From NCBI GenBank assembly GCA_025331435.1, contig JAIWNI010000095.1:1-64000 (forward strand): 64,000 bases of DNA. The letters run 5' to 3'. The notes under the pieces are model-generated. The model saw only the letters and a list, made by a program, of their open reading frames with translations, was not told the origin of the DNA and did not search any database. The stretch comes from Choanephora cucurbitarum. Its lineage: Eukaryota; Mucoromycota; Mucoromycetes; Mucorales; Choanephoraceae. Shown piece after piece: positions 11,701 through 21,315 of this stretch. The translations under genes and the position numbers were made by a program. The stretch's first letter is position 1; each line of letters begins with the position of its first letter.

Positions 11701-12535
11701 AGCTTCCTGCAGGATTGTGGGGATACATGTCATCAGATGTTGGTGATATTCAGGATTGTGAAGATATTTAGGATTGGCTCTCCATAAACCCGGGCCGGTA
11801 GGAGTGGAGGCTATCGCCAGTCTTGCAGACAACAAAGAGTGATCCGTCCACGCGGGATTAATGAGCTGTATGTTTGTGTGAACAAGTGATGTGTGAAGCA
11901 GTTTACCGACAAAGATATAGTCAATTGTGGATGTAATAGTTGCATTTCGTCGAAAAGTAGGGACGAGATGAAGATCGTTCAACGACAACGCATTGAGACA
12001 ATAAGTGTCTAAAAAGGATATCCAGTCCATGGATGAGTGAACACCTATATGTGGACGTTCGTACGAATAATTAAAATCACCCATAATCAAGAGACGATCT
12101 AGATCGAGGTTTAGATCAGGCGATTGAAGGCGGGAGGCGAGGTCAGTAAAGAAAGCTCGTCGGTCCCTATCAGAATTGGCAGGGGCGTAAACGACGACTA
12201 TGTAAAAGTTGGAGTATAAGTTGTCAGGTGAGCTGACTTTGGTGAGGATAATTCTGTCTAGATCAGGGGATGAGATCGGCAGAGAGAGAGAACAAAGGAG
12301 AGAAAGAGACTATCCCACAATGGGGGGTCCAGAGGGCTTGAGACGCTTGGAATTGCGTATTAAAGAGATGTTGAGAATCAGGAGAGACATGGGTTTCCTG
12401 AAGTGCTAAGATGTCAAAATTTAAGGAGCGGAGATAACGAATGAAACGGGCTTGTTTTTGGGTATTATTAGATTTCACCAAGCTGTTACAATTCAGCGAG
12501 GCGAAATTGAGCAATAGTTGGTCTCTATTACTCAT
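8770..12535 (-). pseudogene. LINE-B ORF2: endonuclease-RT polyprotein, one frameshift
   Basis: ATG at 12535 follows the ORF1 TAG by one base (TAGAATGAG). The endonuclease N-terminus (FASLNCNSLV, ILALQETH) runs to about 12265 in one frame and the rest continues in another. The switch falls in the CT repeat at 12281-12290, where loss of one CT explains the shift. Downstream are GDFNYSYERPH and TDHSLLSARL (endonuclease), RT motif A (LLDQEKAYDRVHP), the RQGDPLSPLLF motif, YADD in LAYADDVCVFL, and a C-terminal zf-RVT finger (CPFC...H...C). Apart from that one lesion the frame is open to the TAA at 8770, so the copy is recently dead. Confidence 0.88.
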
Positions 12536-12536
12536 T

Positions 12537-13988
12537 CTATTGATCTGTGCGAGGAAGATGGCCCTGTCCATCTAGGTAAGAGGAGGGCGAATCACTGGAG
12601 TTTGGCTGGGGAGCTGTATTCATTGTGTCAGCAGGTGTGTTAGAACTGTGTTGGCTCAAACCCTCTTCGGACATCTCCTCATCTACATCGACTTCGTAAC
12701 CTGTTCCTGAAAGTTTCCTATGAATCGCCGCAAGTTGCGAATCCAGCTGGCTCTCTCGAATGGACCCTTGGGTATCCGGGAGGCCCTGAGAGTCGAGTGT
12801 GCCTGGCAATTCGGTCGTACCCTGAGTGTCTGATGCTTCCTGAGGGTTAGGCAGATTTGCAGCGGCAGATGAGTTAGACTTGGAATCGGCTACAGGTGAC
12901 CTATTCAAAGCAATTGAAACATCTTTTGCTGCACTTTTAGTGAATGTGAAACCTACAATCTGAGAGTCCGCGCCGCCTTCGCGAACTCTCTTCCTTTTCA
13001 TGGGGTGATTTTGTATGATGGAAGGCGATTGGGAGTTGCCTTTGGAATTAGTAAAAGCAAAGGGTTTGGGAGGGACATCAGACCCTTTGGTTTTCTTTGC
13101 AGGCGAGGTACGGCGGGGGCAGTGTTTGGACAAATGGCCTGTTTCATTACAGTTCCAACAAGAAAACTTTTTCTGACGGGTAGGACAGTCAGCTAAAGCA
13201 TGACCCTCCTCGTGACAGTACTTGCAGTATTTGGGCATTTTGCTCCAGACTGCATGGAAGGTCTGATCTTTGTTACTCATCCATGGAATAAGGTGTGTCA
13301 AAGGACTAAAAGCCTCGTTTTTCTTAGACACATCAAGAATTGCAAAACCGTTACCCATAAAGGTTTTGTGCTCAGGTTCCAACATTAATCCCACATCTAA
13401 AAGAGTCCCAAAAAGACTTAAACTCTCCTTCATTCCGTTTAACAATTTACCCTCACTAAGCAAAGGTAACTCTGAAATGCGAACACTTATGATTTCCATA
13501 TGGGGCTCAAGCGCCCTGCAAGGAAGAATGATATTACCATTATCTAAACGTAGACCCTTATCCAAGAAAGTAGTCACTTCGGGATCCTCTTCATCAAAAC
13601 TGATTTCAGCAAAACGGAGGTTGCCAGCCTGTTGAAGCAGAACTCCTACACGAGAAGGGTACTGCTGGGCAATCAAACGTAAGAAATCGGACCGGCCTTC
13701 TTTTTGTCCTGACATGTCAATGAAGACACTGTTGGGTCCACTACCTGATCTCCAGATGTTGGATTTTTTCTTCAAAGGTTCATCCTGAGAAGGTGAAGAG
13801 GAAATAGCTGGGTGTTGAACGAGCGAGTGTCGTACTGGACGATCACGTTTAGCGATAACCTGCGACCACAGTTTGGCCGGCGAATTGCTGCTAGGTTGAG
13901 GGTGAGAGATTGAGGGAGATGAGGTTGGATCGGATGGAGGATCTAAGCCACCCGACTGACTAAAATGGTGTTTACGCGAAAGAGCCAT
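12537..13988 (-). CDS. LINE-B ORF1: zinc-knuckle RNA-binding protein
   Basis: The 483-aa ORF begins at the first ATG, 18 nt inside the element. A conserved AKLWSQVIAKRD segment near residue 40 matches similarly placed WASV and WAQV segments in LINE-A and LINE-C. An RRM-like region (ISVRISELPLL) precedes two CCHC knuckles, CKYCHEEGHALADC and CWNCNETGHLSKHC. The tail is acidic and Ser/Gln-rich. The frame is intact and ends with TAG one base before the ORF2 ATG, an arrangement that fits termination-reinitiation. The predicted role is to coat LINE RNA in a ribonucleoprotein. Confidence 0.87.
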   Translation of the reverse strand: MALSRKHHFSQSGGLDPPSDPTSSPSISHPQPSSNSPAKLWSQVIAKRDRPVRHSLVQHPAISSSPSQDEPLKKKSNIWRSGSGPNSVFIDMSGQKEGRSDFLRLIAQQYPSRVGVLLQQAGNLRFAEISFDEEDPEVTTFLDKGLRLDNGNIILPCRALEPHMEIISVRISELPLLSEGKLLNGMKESLSLFGTLLDVGLMLEPEHKTFMGNGFAILDVSKKNEAFSPLTHLIPWMSNKDQTFHAVWSKMPKYCKYCHEEGHALADCPTRQKKFSCWNCNETGHLSKHCPRRTSPAKKTKGSDVPPKPFAFTNSKGNSQSPSIIQNHPMKRKRVREGGADSQIVGFTFTKSAAKDVSIALNRSPVADSKSNSSAAANLPNPQEASDTQGTTELPGTLDSQGLPDTQGSIRESQLDSQLAAIHRKLSGTGYEVDVDEEMSEEGLSQHSSNTPADTMNTAPQPNSSDSPSSYLDGQGHLPRTDQ

Positions 13989-13998
13989 GACGTTGGTG

Positions 13999-14028
13999 AG
14001 ATTATGTTTTTTTTTTTTTTTTTTTTTT
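13999..14028 (-). repeat. LINE/LINE junction 2: 22-base poly(A) + ACATAATCT
   Basis: On the minus strand the LINE-C 3' UTR ends in 22 A's and continues immediately as CATAATCTC and LINE-B. The plus-strand word AGATTATG occupies 13999-14006 and the T-run 14007-14028. It matches junction 1 and the outer LINE-C edge. Confidence 0.9.
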
Positions 14029-14043
14029 GTAAAAAGTGTATAC

Positions 14044-14049
14044 TTTATT
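14044..14049 (-). terminator. AATAAA polyadenylation signal of LINE-C
   Basis: AATAAA on the minus strand lies about 16 nt before the 22-base A tail and about 45 nt after the ORF2 stop at 14092, the usual spacing for a cleavage signal. Confidence 0.8.
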
Positions 14050-14091
14050 AAAAATTGAAGTTACGACTTAGAAAAATAAAAAGGAAACTAA

Positions 14092-17000
14092 TTAGCCGGC
14101 AGAGAAACGATGTCGGCCCAAAAAGCATTGGAAGCAGGCTTCCGGGTTCCAAAACTCATTGTCGAAAATGCATTGATAATGGTGCGTCCACAAGGCGCTA
14201 ATCGCAGTGCCCAATAGGCACAGGGTGGATGCAGGAAGCACCTCACCACTCTCGCTCTTAAGGCTGGTAATAGCCACCCAGACAGAGGTCATGGTAGGAA
14301 AGGCGTGAGCAAGGTTGCCGAACTGCAGTACCCTACACCAGAATTGCCATTTGGAGGGGCACCTCACCATAAAATGGTAGACGGTTTCGGGCAGCAGTTG
14401 GCAAACGGGGCAAAGAGGAGAAGATATCCATGAAAGTTTCCATTGGTGGAGCTTCGATGCATTGGCTATGCAATCATGGAGAAGCCTCCACCAAGGTGTA
14501 AACGCACTTGGAGGGAGACAAAGGCTCCAAAACAATTTCCAGCTAGTCGATGGTAGACGTAGCGGAGCTGGTACTGCATACGGTATGGAAGCATGGAGAG
14601 GCCCTTTGTCTATCGCCCACCACTGTCGAAGCTGTTTTAGCGAAACGCTCAACACTGCTGTGGGACCCCCACGGCCCACGTCCACCGTCCAATATGACAG
14701 ATCTGGCAGATAGACGTTCGAGTCAATTGGATGTGACGAGGCGACAGGAATCTCCGGACTGGGTTGGAGTATGCGACAACGATTCCTTACAATAGGGTGC
14801 AGCTCGCATGCCGTAGTGCTTAGAGGGTCCTGCAGGAAGACATCATCGTAGAGTCGTATGAGAGTGCGGCGTGAGGAGCGGATAAATGCTCTGTTAGCAT
14901 ACAAAGACTCTGTCGAACGATCGTAGCAGAGCAAATCCGACACTAGGTAGTGGCTTCGTACCGAAGGAAGAGGCAAATCGGACGTCGAAGGGCGACTCAT
15001 CACTAGAGGCAGCGGAAGATCCAACACCCATCCGAGGGACCAAGAGCTACTCAAGTCCAATGGAGGAAGGCGAGTGAGCAGCTTGAGGAGTTGTAAGAAC
15101 GGAGGGCAAGACTTAAAGAACGGCTTAAATATTTCAGGAGCAAGAAAGACTGGCAGGAAAGAAGCGTGGCCAGAGTTGATTTGGAAGAAACGAAGTAACC
15201 AGGGCGTCAAAAAGTCAGTGGCTGCTGGCTCCAAAGCCATTCGCTTAACATAAACTAGCTAGAGCGCTAAGGCTTGGTCATTGATATCAATAATGTTAAG
15301 ACCCCCTCGAGACCGTGGACGGCTAGCAGCCTGTCGACTAGGCTTGGGCCAAAAGGGCATGGCAAGATCCGAAACAGCTGAGGTGATGGAGGCTATCCAG
15401 TCCTGTGGTAGTGGTATTACTCGAAGAATAAACCAAAGTCTGCTTAATACCAAAGAATTAACTGCAACAGAGAGGCCACGAACCGAAAGTCCTCGCATCC
15501 GTAAGTTGTGGATGAGACCATACAGCTTGGAGCGAAAGCCCGATAAGAAACGAGTCAGTTGAATGTCACTAGAATAGAGAGGATAACCAAGCAACTTGAC
15601 TGCGTTAGGGGAGGCAGCATCATGCCACTCAATTCCGTTGGAAATGCAAATATCAGACCAGACAGGTGAGGGGGCCCCACTTAAAGAGACAATCGTCGTT
15701 TTCGAGATGTTGGTACGAGCATTGGAGGCGCGAGAGTAAATTGACAAAATCTCCAGCAACGAAGGCCATTCTGACGGAGAGGAGAGGAAAATCTCTAAAT
15801 CGTCCGCATAGGCTAGCAATCGGATCGGCGGTGCATCCCTCAAGCGGGTAGGCATATCCAGAGGTGAGCAAAACAACTGTTTCGATGGTAACAGACGAGG
15901 CACAGGAATACCCTGGAAGCTCGGGCTAGCAAGAACGAAACGTAGTAGAGGTTCATAGGCCAAGTTAAAGAGAAGAGGGGACAAGGGATCTCCCTGGCGA
16001 AGCCCACGACTCTGGGTAACTGGGGCGCTAAGCCAACCATTGATGGTGATACGGATTTGGGTACCAAAGAAAAGCAAAGAAAGGCTGTCAATGAGACGAG
16101 AAGGAAACCCAAAACGCGCAAGCACCTGTCTGATGTAACCCGGGTGAACTCGATCGTATGCCTTCTCCTGATCCAAAAGAACCGCCACCTGAGGGGCAGT
16201 GGATTTGGAAGCTCTGAGTGTAGCCATTAGGGTATGGTTCAACCAACCGTTGTCAGAAATTAGCCGATTAGGCATAAAACCAGTCTGGTAGGGAGTGATC
16301 AGTTCCGGTAGCACTAAATTGAACCTATTGGCTAGCAGCTTTGTGAAAAGCTTGGCATCGACGTTGATTAAGGAAAGTGGACGCCAATTGCTCAGCAAAG
16401 AAGGATCACCTTTCTTAAACAAGAGAACCATGCGAGTCAGACACCAAGAGGAAGGAAAAGAGCCGTGAAGTGCATCATTTAAGACAAAGACGAGAAGCCG
16501 AAGAATCCCTCTGTGACGCGGTATAAGGAACCGATACAATTCGAAAGGTAAGCCATCCAGCCCAGGGCTTTTTCCCGACGGACTATGCTTTAAAAGAAGG
16601 AGCAGGTCATCATCAACGAACGGGTCAACGAGAGAGTGCTGGTCTTCAGAAGACAAGACAACAGTCGACGGTATGGCCCCCAACAGCTCATCTACAGACG
16701 GTTGATCAATGGGATCAGGGGTGTACAAAGAAGTATAAAAGGAGCGAGCCTCTCTCAGCATGCCAGGTATATCATTAACAGCGGCCCCTGACGTAGAGTC
16801 AGTTAGACGACGGATGGCTTGCTGTCTACGGCGAGAGCGCAACACTTTGAAAAAGTATTTGTTGTTACGTTCTCCCTGTTCTTTCCATCGAGTCGACGTA
16901 CGCAAACAGTACTGTGCTGTCTCTTTTTCCACTAGTCTTGAGATGGCATCATCGATATTGGATAGCCGCTGCATGGAAATAGATGAAGGTGCTGGACTGG

Positions 17001-18066
17001 TGGATAGACCACGCAGAAAGTCTGTACGATCCCGTTGAAGTTGTGCTAGACTGGCTCGGGTACGAGCTTTAGAATGCTTAGAGTATGAGCGAGCCACCCT
17101 CTGCAAGAGAAGTTTAAGCTGCTCCCAAACACGTTGTCGTTGAGGCGCGAGTGTAGCATCGAAAGGCACAGATCTATAATCTAACGTACCTTCTAAGGGT
17201 ATCTGCAGGCCAGCAAAATCAACTTGAGACAAAAAAGCATCCACTGAAGCCGTGAGCAGACCAATAAACCTCTTATCCAGCAAAAGAGTCGGATTGAAAC
17301 GCCACGCTCCCGGACCTGTGGGTATGTCAGATACTGATAAATCCACGGTCAATAGACTATGATCCGTCCACGTAGAAGGGAGATGGTGCAGCTGGCATCG
17401 GCTAACATTTGCCATCCAAGACGAGTCTGCGTAAACGTAATCTACCGTCGTACGTATAGAATTATTCGCTGAGCTAGTAAAGGTAGGCAGGTTATCTGGA
17501 AAGCAATTGGTGTAATGTGCATCCAACCATTCCACCCAGGGTTCCGTAAAAACATGACCTCGAAAAGCTGGATCAAACAAGTTGGAGTTGAGATCGCCAA
17601 GAATGAAGGAAGGACAAGCGCCCTCATAAGTGGGATGAAAATAAGGTACCTCTTCCCGAAGAGAATCGAAAAAAAGGAATCGTTCGGTAGAGGAAGGTGG
17701 AACATATAGGTTAAGGATAGAGCAGACCATTTGGTTGTTCTCATCCGCAATAGAAGCATAAGTGCAGCGTCCATCTAGATACGTGGCTGTATCCTGAATA
17801 GACAGTGCTGAATTAAGACATATGATAGCTGTATGCCATGTGGCATGAGATGATGTATTTGGAAAAAGGAATGTGCGGAACTTGTGAAGGTGGGATTCAG
17901 TGAACGAATGGGCTTGGGCAGGAAGAACATCCTGTAGACAAAGGATATCCAAGGATAAGGAGCGTGACTTTAAATGAGTGATGAATGATTTACGCAGTTC
18001 AGGATGAGACTCTTTGAAAATGCTGCGCACATTTAAAGAGCCTATGCGAAGAGATGGTGTACTCAT
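14092..18066 (-). pseudogene. LINE-C ORF2: endonuclease-RT polyprotein with one in-frame TAG
   Basis: The ATG at 18066 overlaps the ORF1 TGA (ATGA), a classical coupled-translation overlap. Residues 1-230 are an APE endonuclease (IGSLNVRSI, ILGDLNSN, WTDHSLLTVDL). The RT carries LLDQEKAYDRVHP, RQGDPLSPLLF and LLAYADDLEIFL. At 15261-15259 a TAG interrupts the frame after 935 codons. Seven codons later the same frame continues as a 382-codon segment with a C-terminal zf-RVT finger (CPVC...H...C). Without the stop it would be about 1,325 aa. The stop is followed by CTAG, a context reminiscent of readthrough motifs, but a simple nonsense mutation is more likely. Confidence 0.88.
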
Positions 18067-19268
18067 TGTGGCCCAAGGCCCTTAGTGCTAGAGGTAGGCG
18101 CTGTATCCAGCTCCGTATCACTACCAACAGAAGTCAAGTCTACCTCCATCGTGGTAAACGCTTCGTTCTCCACGTCGATCGCTGACCCCTCTAAACAGGT
18201 GAGTTCCACTCCTCGCATGTCCAAAGCAATCGAATCCGGTGCAAACCTGGATGCGGAGGTCCCATCAGGAATCGTTGAATGAGCTGTTGAGGCATGTGCC
18301 GGATCAATTTTCCTTCGTCGTTGAGCAGTAGCCTTTTCCTTCTCCTGGTTTCTTAAATGGATATACTCATCCAATAGATCGGTGTCCGATCTTGTCTCAG
18401 TTCGCCTCTCTCGTTGCCGATCACAAAAGCGACGAGTATGGCCCTTTTGACCACAACCAAAACAACTCTGATCCTTTAGCTTAGGACAATCCCGGCGGAA
18501 ATGTCCAGCCTGTCTGCAGTAAAAACATATCGGGGCGGCCCCTTTAAACGAAGCGGGAGCATGTTTGTCCCAATAGCTGAGATACAATTGTCGGGTGAGG
18601 TCCTGGATGGGTAAGTCCCCCGTACCCTGAGAGTTGCGACTAGCAGTTTGAGTGTCAATGACAAAACTAATCTTCCCATCAAAGAAACCTTCACAAGTAT
18701 GACGTCTTATCTGGTGCACTGTGCCATAGTGCTGCAGACTTTCCTTCAAACCCAACAATAATTCGTCACTCTTCGGAATATGAATTAAACTGAGTGCAAC
18801 ATGAACAAAAGATTTGGTGCCAGCCCCTGTTGAGCTAGCCGTGCCAATGAAACTGGCATCACCCACAGTCAAACCAACTTGTAGAGCACGATCACGAGCC
18901 TCCATAGTGGTGAAGCGTGCTTCAATCAAGAGGTCACTCTTATTAGGGTTAGAGGTAAACCCACTGAGATGTTGAAAGCCCTCAACTGCCCCAATATCTG
19001 CCTGTATGGCCTTATAAGCTTGAATATGATTAGCAAAGGTGCCTTGAGGAAAAGAAAAGATGACAGATCCTGTCGTCAACGTCTGATGAACTATGTTGGC
19101 GGCCTTGCGATTCAAAAGCTCGGTTTCGTAGTCTGGAGATTGATAGATCACTTCAGGTACATACTTAACCGCAGTGTCCTGATGATGAGATCGTGGAGAA
19201 TGAGGAATGCGCAACTGATTACCCCTTTCTGCCACCTGAGCCCAAAGAATCCCTTCTGGGTTCGGCAT
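18063..19268 (-). CDS. LINE-C ORF1: zinc-knuckle RNA-binding protein
   Basis: A 401-aa intact ORF. It starts with a short ILWAQVAERGNQL segment, the counterpart of the Trp-containing segment in the other ORF1 proteins. The middle region has RRM-like character, and two CCHC knuckles follow (CFYCRQAGHFRRDC, CFGCGQKGHTRRFC). A basic Arg-rich stretch (RQRERRTETR) and an acidic tail complete it. The stop overlaps the ORF2 start. Sequence identity to the ORF1 of LINE-A and LINE-B is confined to the knuckles and short motifs, so the three LINEs are separate families. Confidence 0.87.
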   Translation of the reverse strand: MPNPEGILWAQVAERGNQLRIPHSPRSHHQDTAVKYVPEVIYQSPDYETELLNRKAANIVHQTLTTGSVIFSFPQGTFANHIQAYKAIQADIGAVEGFQHLSGFTSNPNKSDLLIEARFTTMEARDRALQVGLTVGDASFIGTASSTGAGTKSFVHVALSLIHIPKSDELLLGLKESLQHYGTVHQIRRHTCEGFFDGKISFVIDTQTASRNSQGTGDLPIQDLTRQLYLSYWDKHAPASFKGAAPICFYCRQAGHFRRDCPKLKDQSCFGCGQKGHTRRFCDRQRERRTETRSDTDLLDEYIHLRNQEKEKATAQRRRKIDPAHASTAHSTIPDGTSASRFAPDSIALDMRGVELTCLEGSAIDVENEAFTTMEVDLTSVGSDTELDTAPTSSTKGLGPQ

Positions 19269-19373
19269 AGGGAAGAATGAAAGTGAAGAAGGTGAAGGTC
19301 TGGTTTATTTATTGTTAAGCTCAAAAACACACTCAAAACTACGTATAGTGTAGAAAATGCGAAAGAAAGCTTG

Positions 19374-19387
19374 AGATTATGTTTTTT
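19374..19387 (-). repeat. outer LINE-array boundary: A6 + CATAATCT
   Basis: Minus strand reads AAAAAACATAATCT immediately before the LINE-C 5' UTR. Upstream is unrelated, non-LINE DNA. The match to both internal LINE junctions suggests that this is the original target site. Confidence 0.75.
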
Positions 19388-19671
19388 AGCAGAGGAAGCC
19401 ATGCTTATTGATTTTTCATTTTACGCCAATAAGATTTTTTGGAAACCGCCAAATGATTTTTGAAATCCGCCATTTGGGACCGTAAGCACTGTAATGGCAC
19501 AGCAAACTAAAAAGGAAATGTTCTTGTCAAGAGAGAGATTAAATTACCGTAGCTGACGTAGAACACTCAGCTCACAACATCCGGGGGATCAGACTTCTGT
19601 GCATCAAAAAATTTCTCTCTTCCTACAAACATAACTAGCCTTCAACACAATTTATTCCTGTAATCTCATAG

Positions 19672-20090
19672 ATTACTGAAGTCATCTCTGTTGTATCCCT
19701 CCCGGAAGAGCTCTCAATAAGGTGAGAGGGGCATCGGTGTAGCCTTACAGCAGTTGTGCCTTCTACTTTATCCTTTGACTGTTATATGTTGTATCCCTCC
19801 CGGAAGAGCTCTCACCTTATTGAGAGGGGCATCGGTGTAGCCTTACAACGTGTAATGGTCTTCTCTAAGCTCTCTTCTTTTTTGTAATTTTTAAAATTAC
19901 TGAAGTCATCTCTGTTGTATCCCTCCCGGAAGAGCTCTCAATAAGGTGAGAGGGGCATCGGTGTAGCCTTACAGCAGTTGTGCCTTCTACTTTATCCTTT
20001 GACTGTTATATGTTGTATCCCTCCCGGAAGAGCTCTCACCTTATTGAGAGGGGCATCGGTGTAGCCTTACAACGTGTAATGGTCTTCTCC
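19672..20090. repeat. two 195-bp direct repeats, period 224, each with two 61-bp subunits
   Basis: Copies lie at 19672-19866 and 19896-20090. Each contains subunit A (19690-19750; 19914-19974) and subunit B (19788-19848; 20012-20072). A and B share flanks starting GTTGTATCCCTCCCGGAAG and ending GGGGCATCGGTGTAGCC. Between them A has CTCTCA-ATAAGG-TGAGAG and B has CTCTCA-CCTTAT-TGAGAG, so the 6-nt loop of the hairpin is exactly inverted. No ORF or tRNA-like fold was recognised. Confidence 0.9.
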
Positions 20091-21293
20091 TTATCTTCAA
20101 GCTAGACTTGATGTTGATTTCATAAGTTTTTTTTAGTTAGATAGCCATTAACATTATAACCATGTGTCAGTGGAATGCTTAAGAGATTTGCAACAAAACA
20201 CAGTTGATAAGCCACGACTGGGTGACCTTGATTTCGAAGCTATTTAGCCAAGTTTGAGCAAACTGAAAACATGTCAGCCGGAATCATTTGTGAAGCTAGC
20301 AAAGCTATATCTATAAATTAGACTGGCTTGAGATTTGCTATTATCAAAAGCTAAATCAAAAAACCAACACATTTTGCGGATGTTGCTATTAGTTGTCTCC
20401 AGAGTTTAGAAGCTCTCCTCTTTTTGTTCTTATTTTTGAAATAAAGAAGCCATCTTTTATTATAGCTTTTATACAGAAAGCTGGTATTCTTTTTGCAGAA
20501 TACTATATAATCATACTGAACGCAACTCCAAAGACATTGCCTTAGAACAAAAAGAAGTCACCGCATAAGAAATCAGTATATACAAGCAATTGAAGTCATT
20601 TATCAGAAATTGCTCTACTTGAAGGGACCTATCCTATGGAACTAAGGTGTTTGAACTATTTTGATATAGTGTTCAGCAATCATCAGACATCCTTAATAAA
20701 AGAACTAAAATTGCTCTCCACTTTAGGTAGTGGTACTATTTGTTCTTGTTTACTTGTTAGTCTTTCTTTTGTTTCGACTGTACAAGACAAAATATTTAAA
20801 TAAAAATGGTTCCTTTGATAAATCTCATTGTTCCGAAGTATATAAAAATAAAAATAGGTGTTGTTTCCCTTTCTCTATACTCGGAAAGTGAACAATCATC
20901 TCGTAGAATAACATCTTTGAGTATCTAATCTAGCAACCAATTCCTCACTGCAAGTTTGGCAGGAGGTTTAGTATTACTCCTAAAATAAAAATGCAGTGTG
21001 TTATATGTCGAAGCCATGTTACCTAAAGTTTTATCTGAGCTAAAGGGGGAAGCTGAAGTTTTCCATTTGTATACTAATGCAAGAGCCATGAAGTTGACCT
21101 GTTTTAAATAACTCATTATAGATAGATAATACAAGATGTGATCGAAGATCATACATTGTACATTAGCTAAAGAAGATACAATTGGGAAAACTTTATTGGA
21201 TTGCTAGCCGCACTTTATTGTTTTTTCTTTTTTTTACTTTTGATATAGCAACCGCCCAGACAACAATTTCTTTGCCCAAGAAACTGGCTAATA
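20091..21293. other. non-coding, AT-rich, nothing recognised
   Basis: No ORF with codon-like structure, no tRNA and no clear repeat was seen between the 195-bp repeats and the left TIR at 21294. The short open frame at 20925-21152 on the minus strand has no recognisable motif. Confidence 0.6.
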
Positions 21294-21315
21294 CACTATA
21301 AAAAATTCTAGGTTA
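21294..21315 (+). repeat. left 22-bp TIR
   Basis: Perfect reverse complement of 26949-26970. Confidence 0.85.

Larger units (their letters stand above)
8713..13998 (-). mobile_element. LINE-B, L1-type non-LTR retrotransposon
   Basis: ORF1 (13988-12537) and frameshifted ORF2 (12535-8770) form a complete two-ORF LINE. The 5' end lies just before 13998, directly against the 22-base poly(A) tail of LINE-C. The immediate 3' sequence after ORF2 has no long A-run, so the tail is probably the one at 3445-3460, separated from the body by the Helitron. An alternative is that LINE-B ends near 8707 (CAAAACATAAT) and the 3445-3460 tail belongs to a fourth, mostly lost LINE. Confidence 0.85.
14007..19373 (-). 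mobile_element. LINE-C, L1-type non-LTR retrotransposon, full length
   Basis: A complete element: about 105-nt 5' UTR (19373-19269), ORF1, ORF2 overlapping by ATGA, a short 3' UTR with AATAAA and a 22-base A tail. It is complete except for one stop codon in ORF2. Its 5' flank is non-LINE DNA, so it forms the outer edge of the LINE array. Confidence 0.92.

Noticed and set aside
19690..20072. tRNA-like or other structured RNA gene in the 61-bp units
   Set aside because: No A/B box, no cloverleaf and only a 6-bp hairpin could be drawn.
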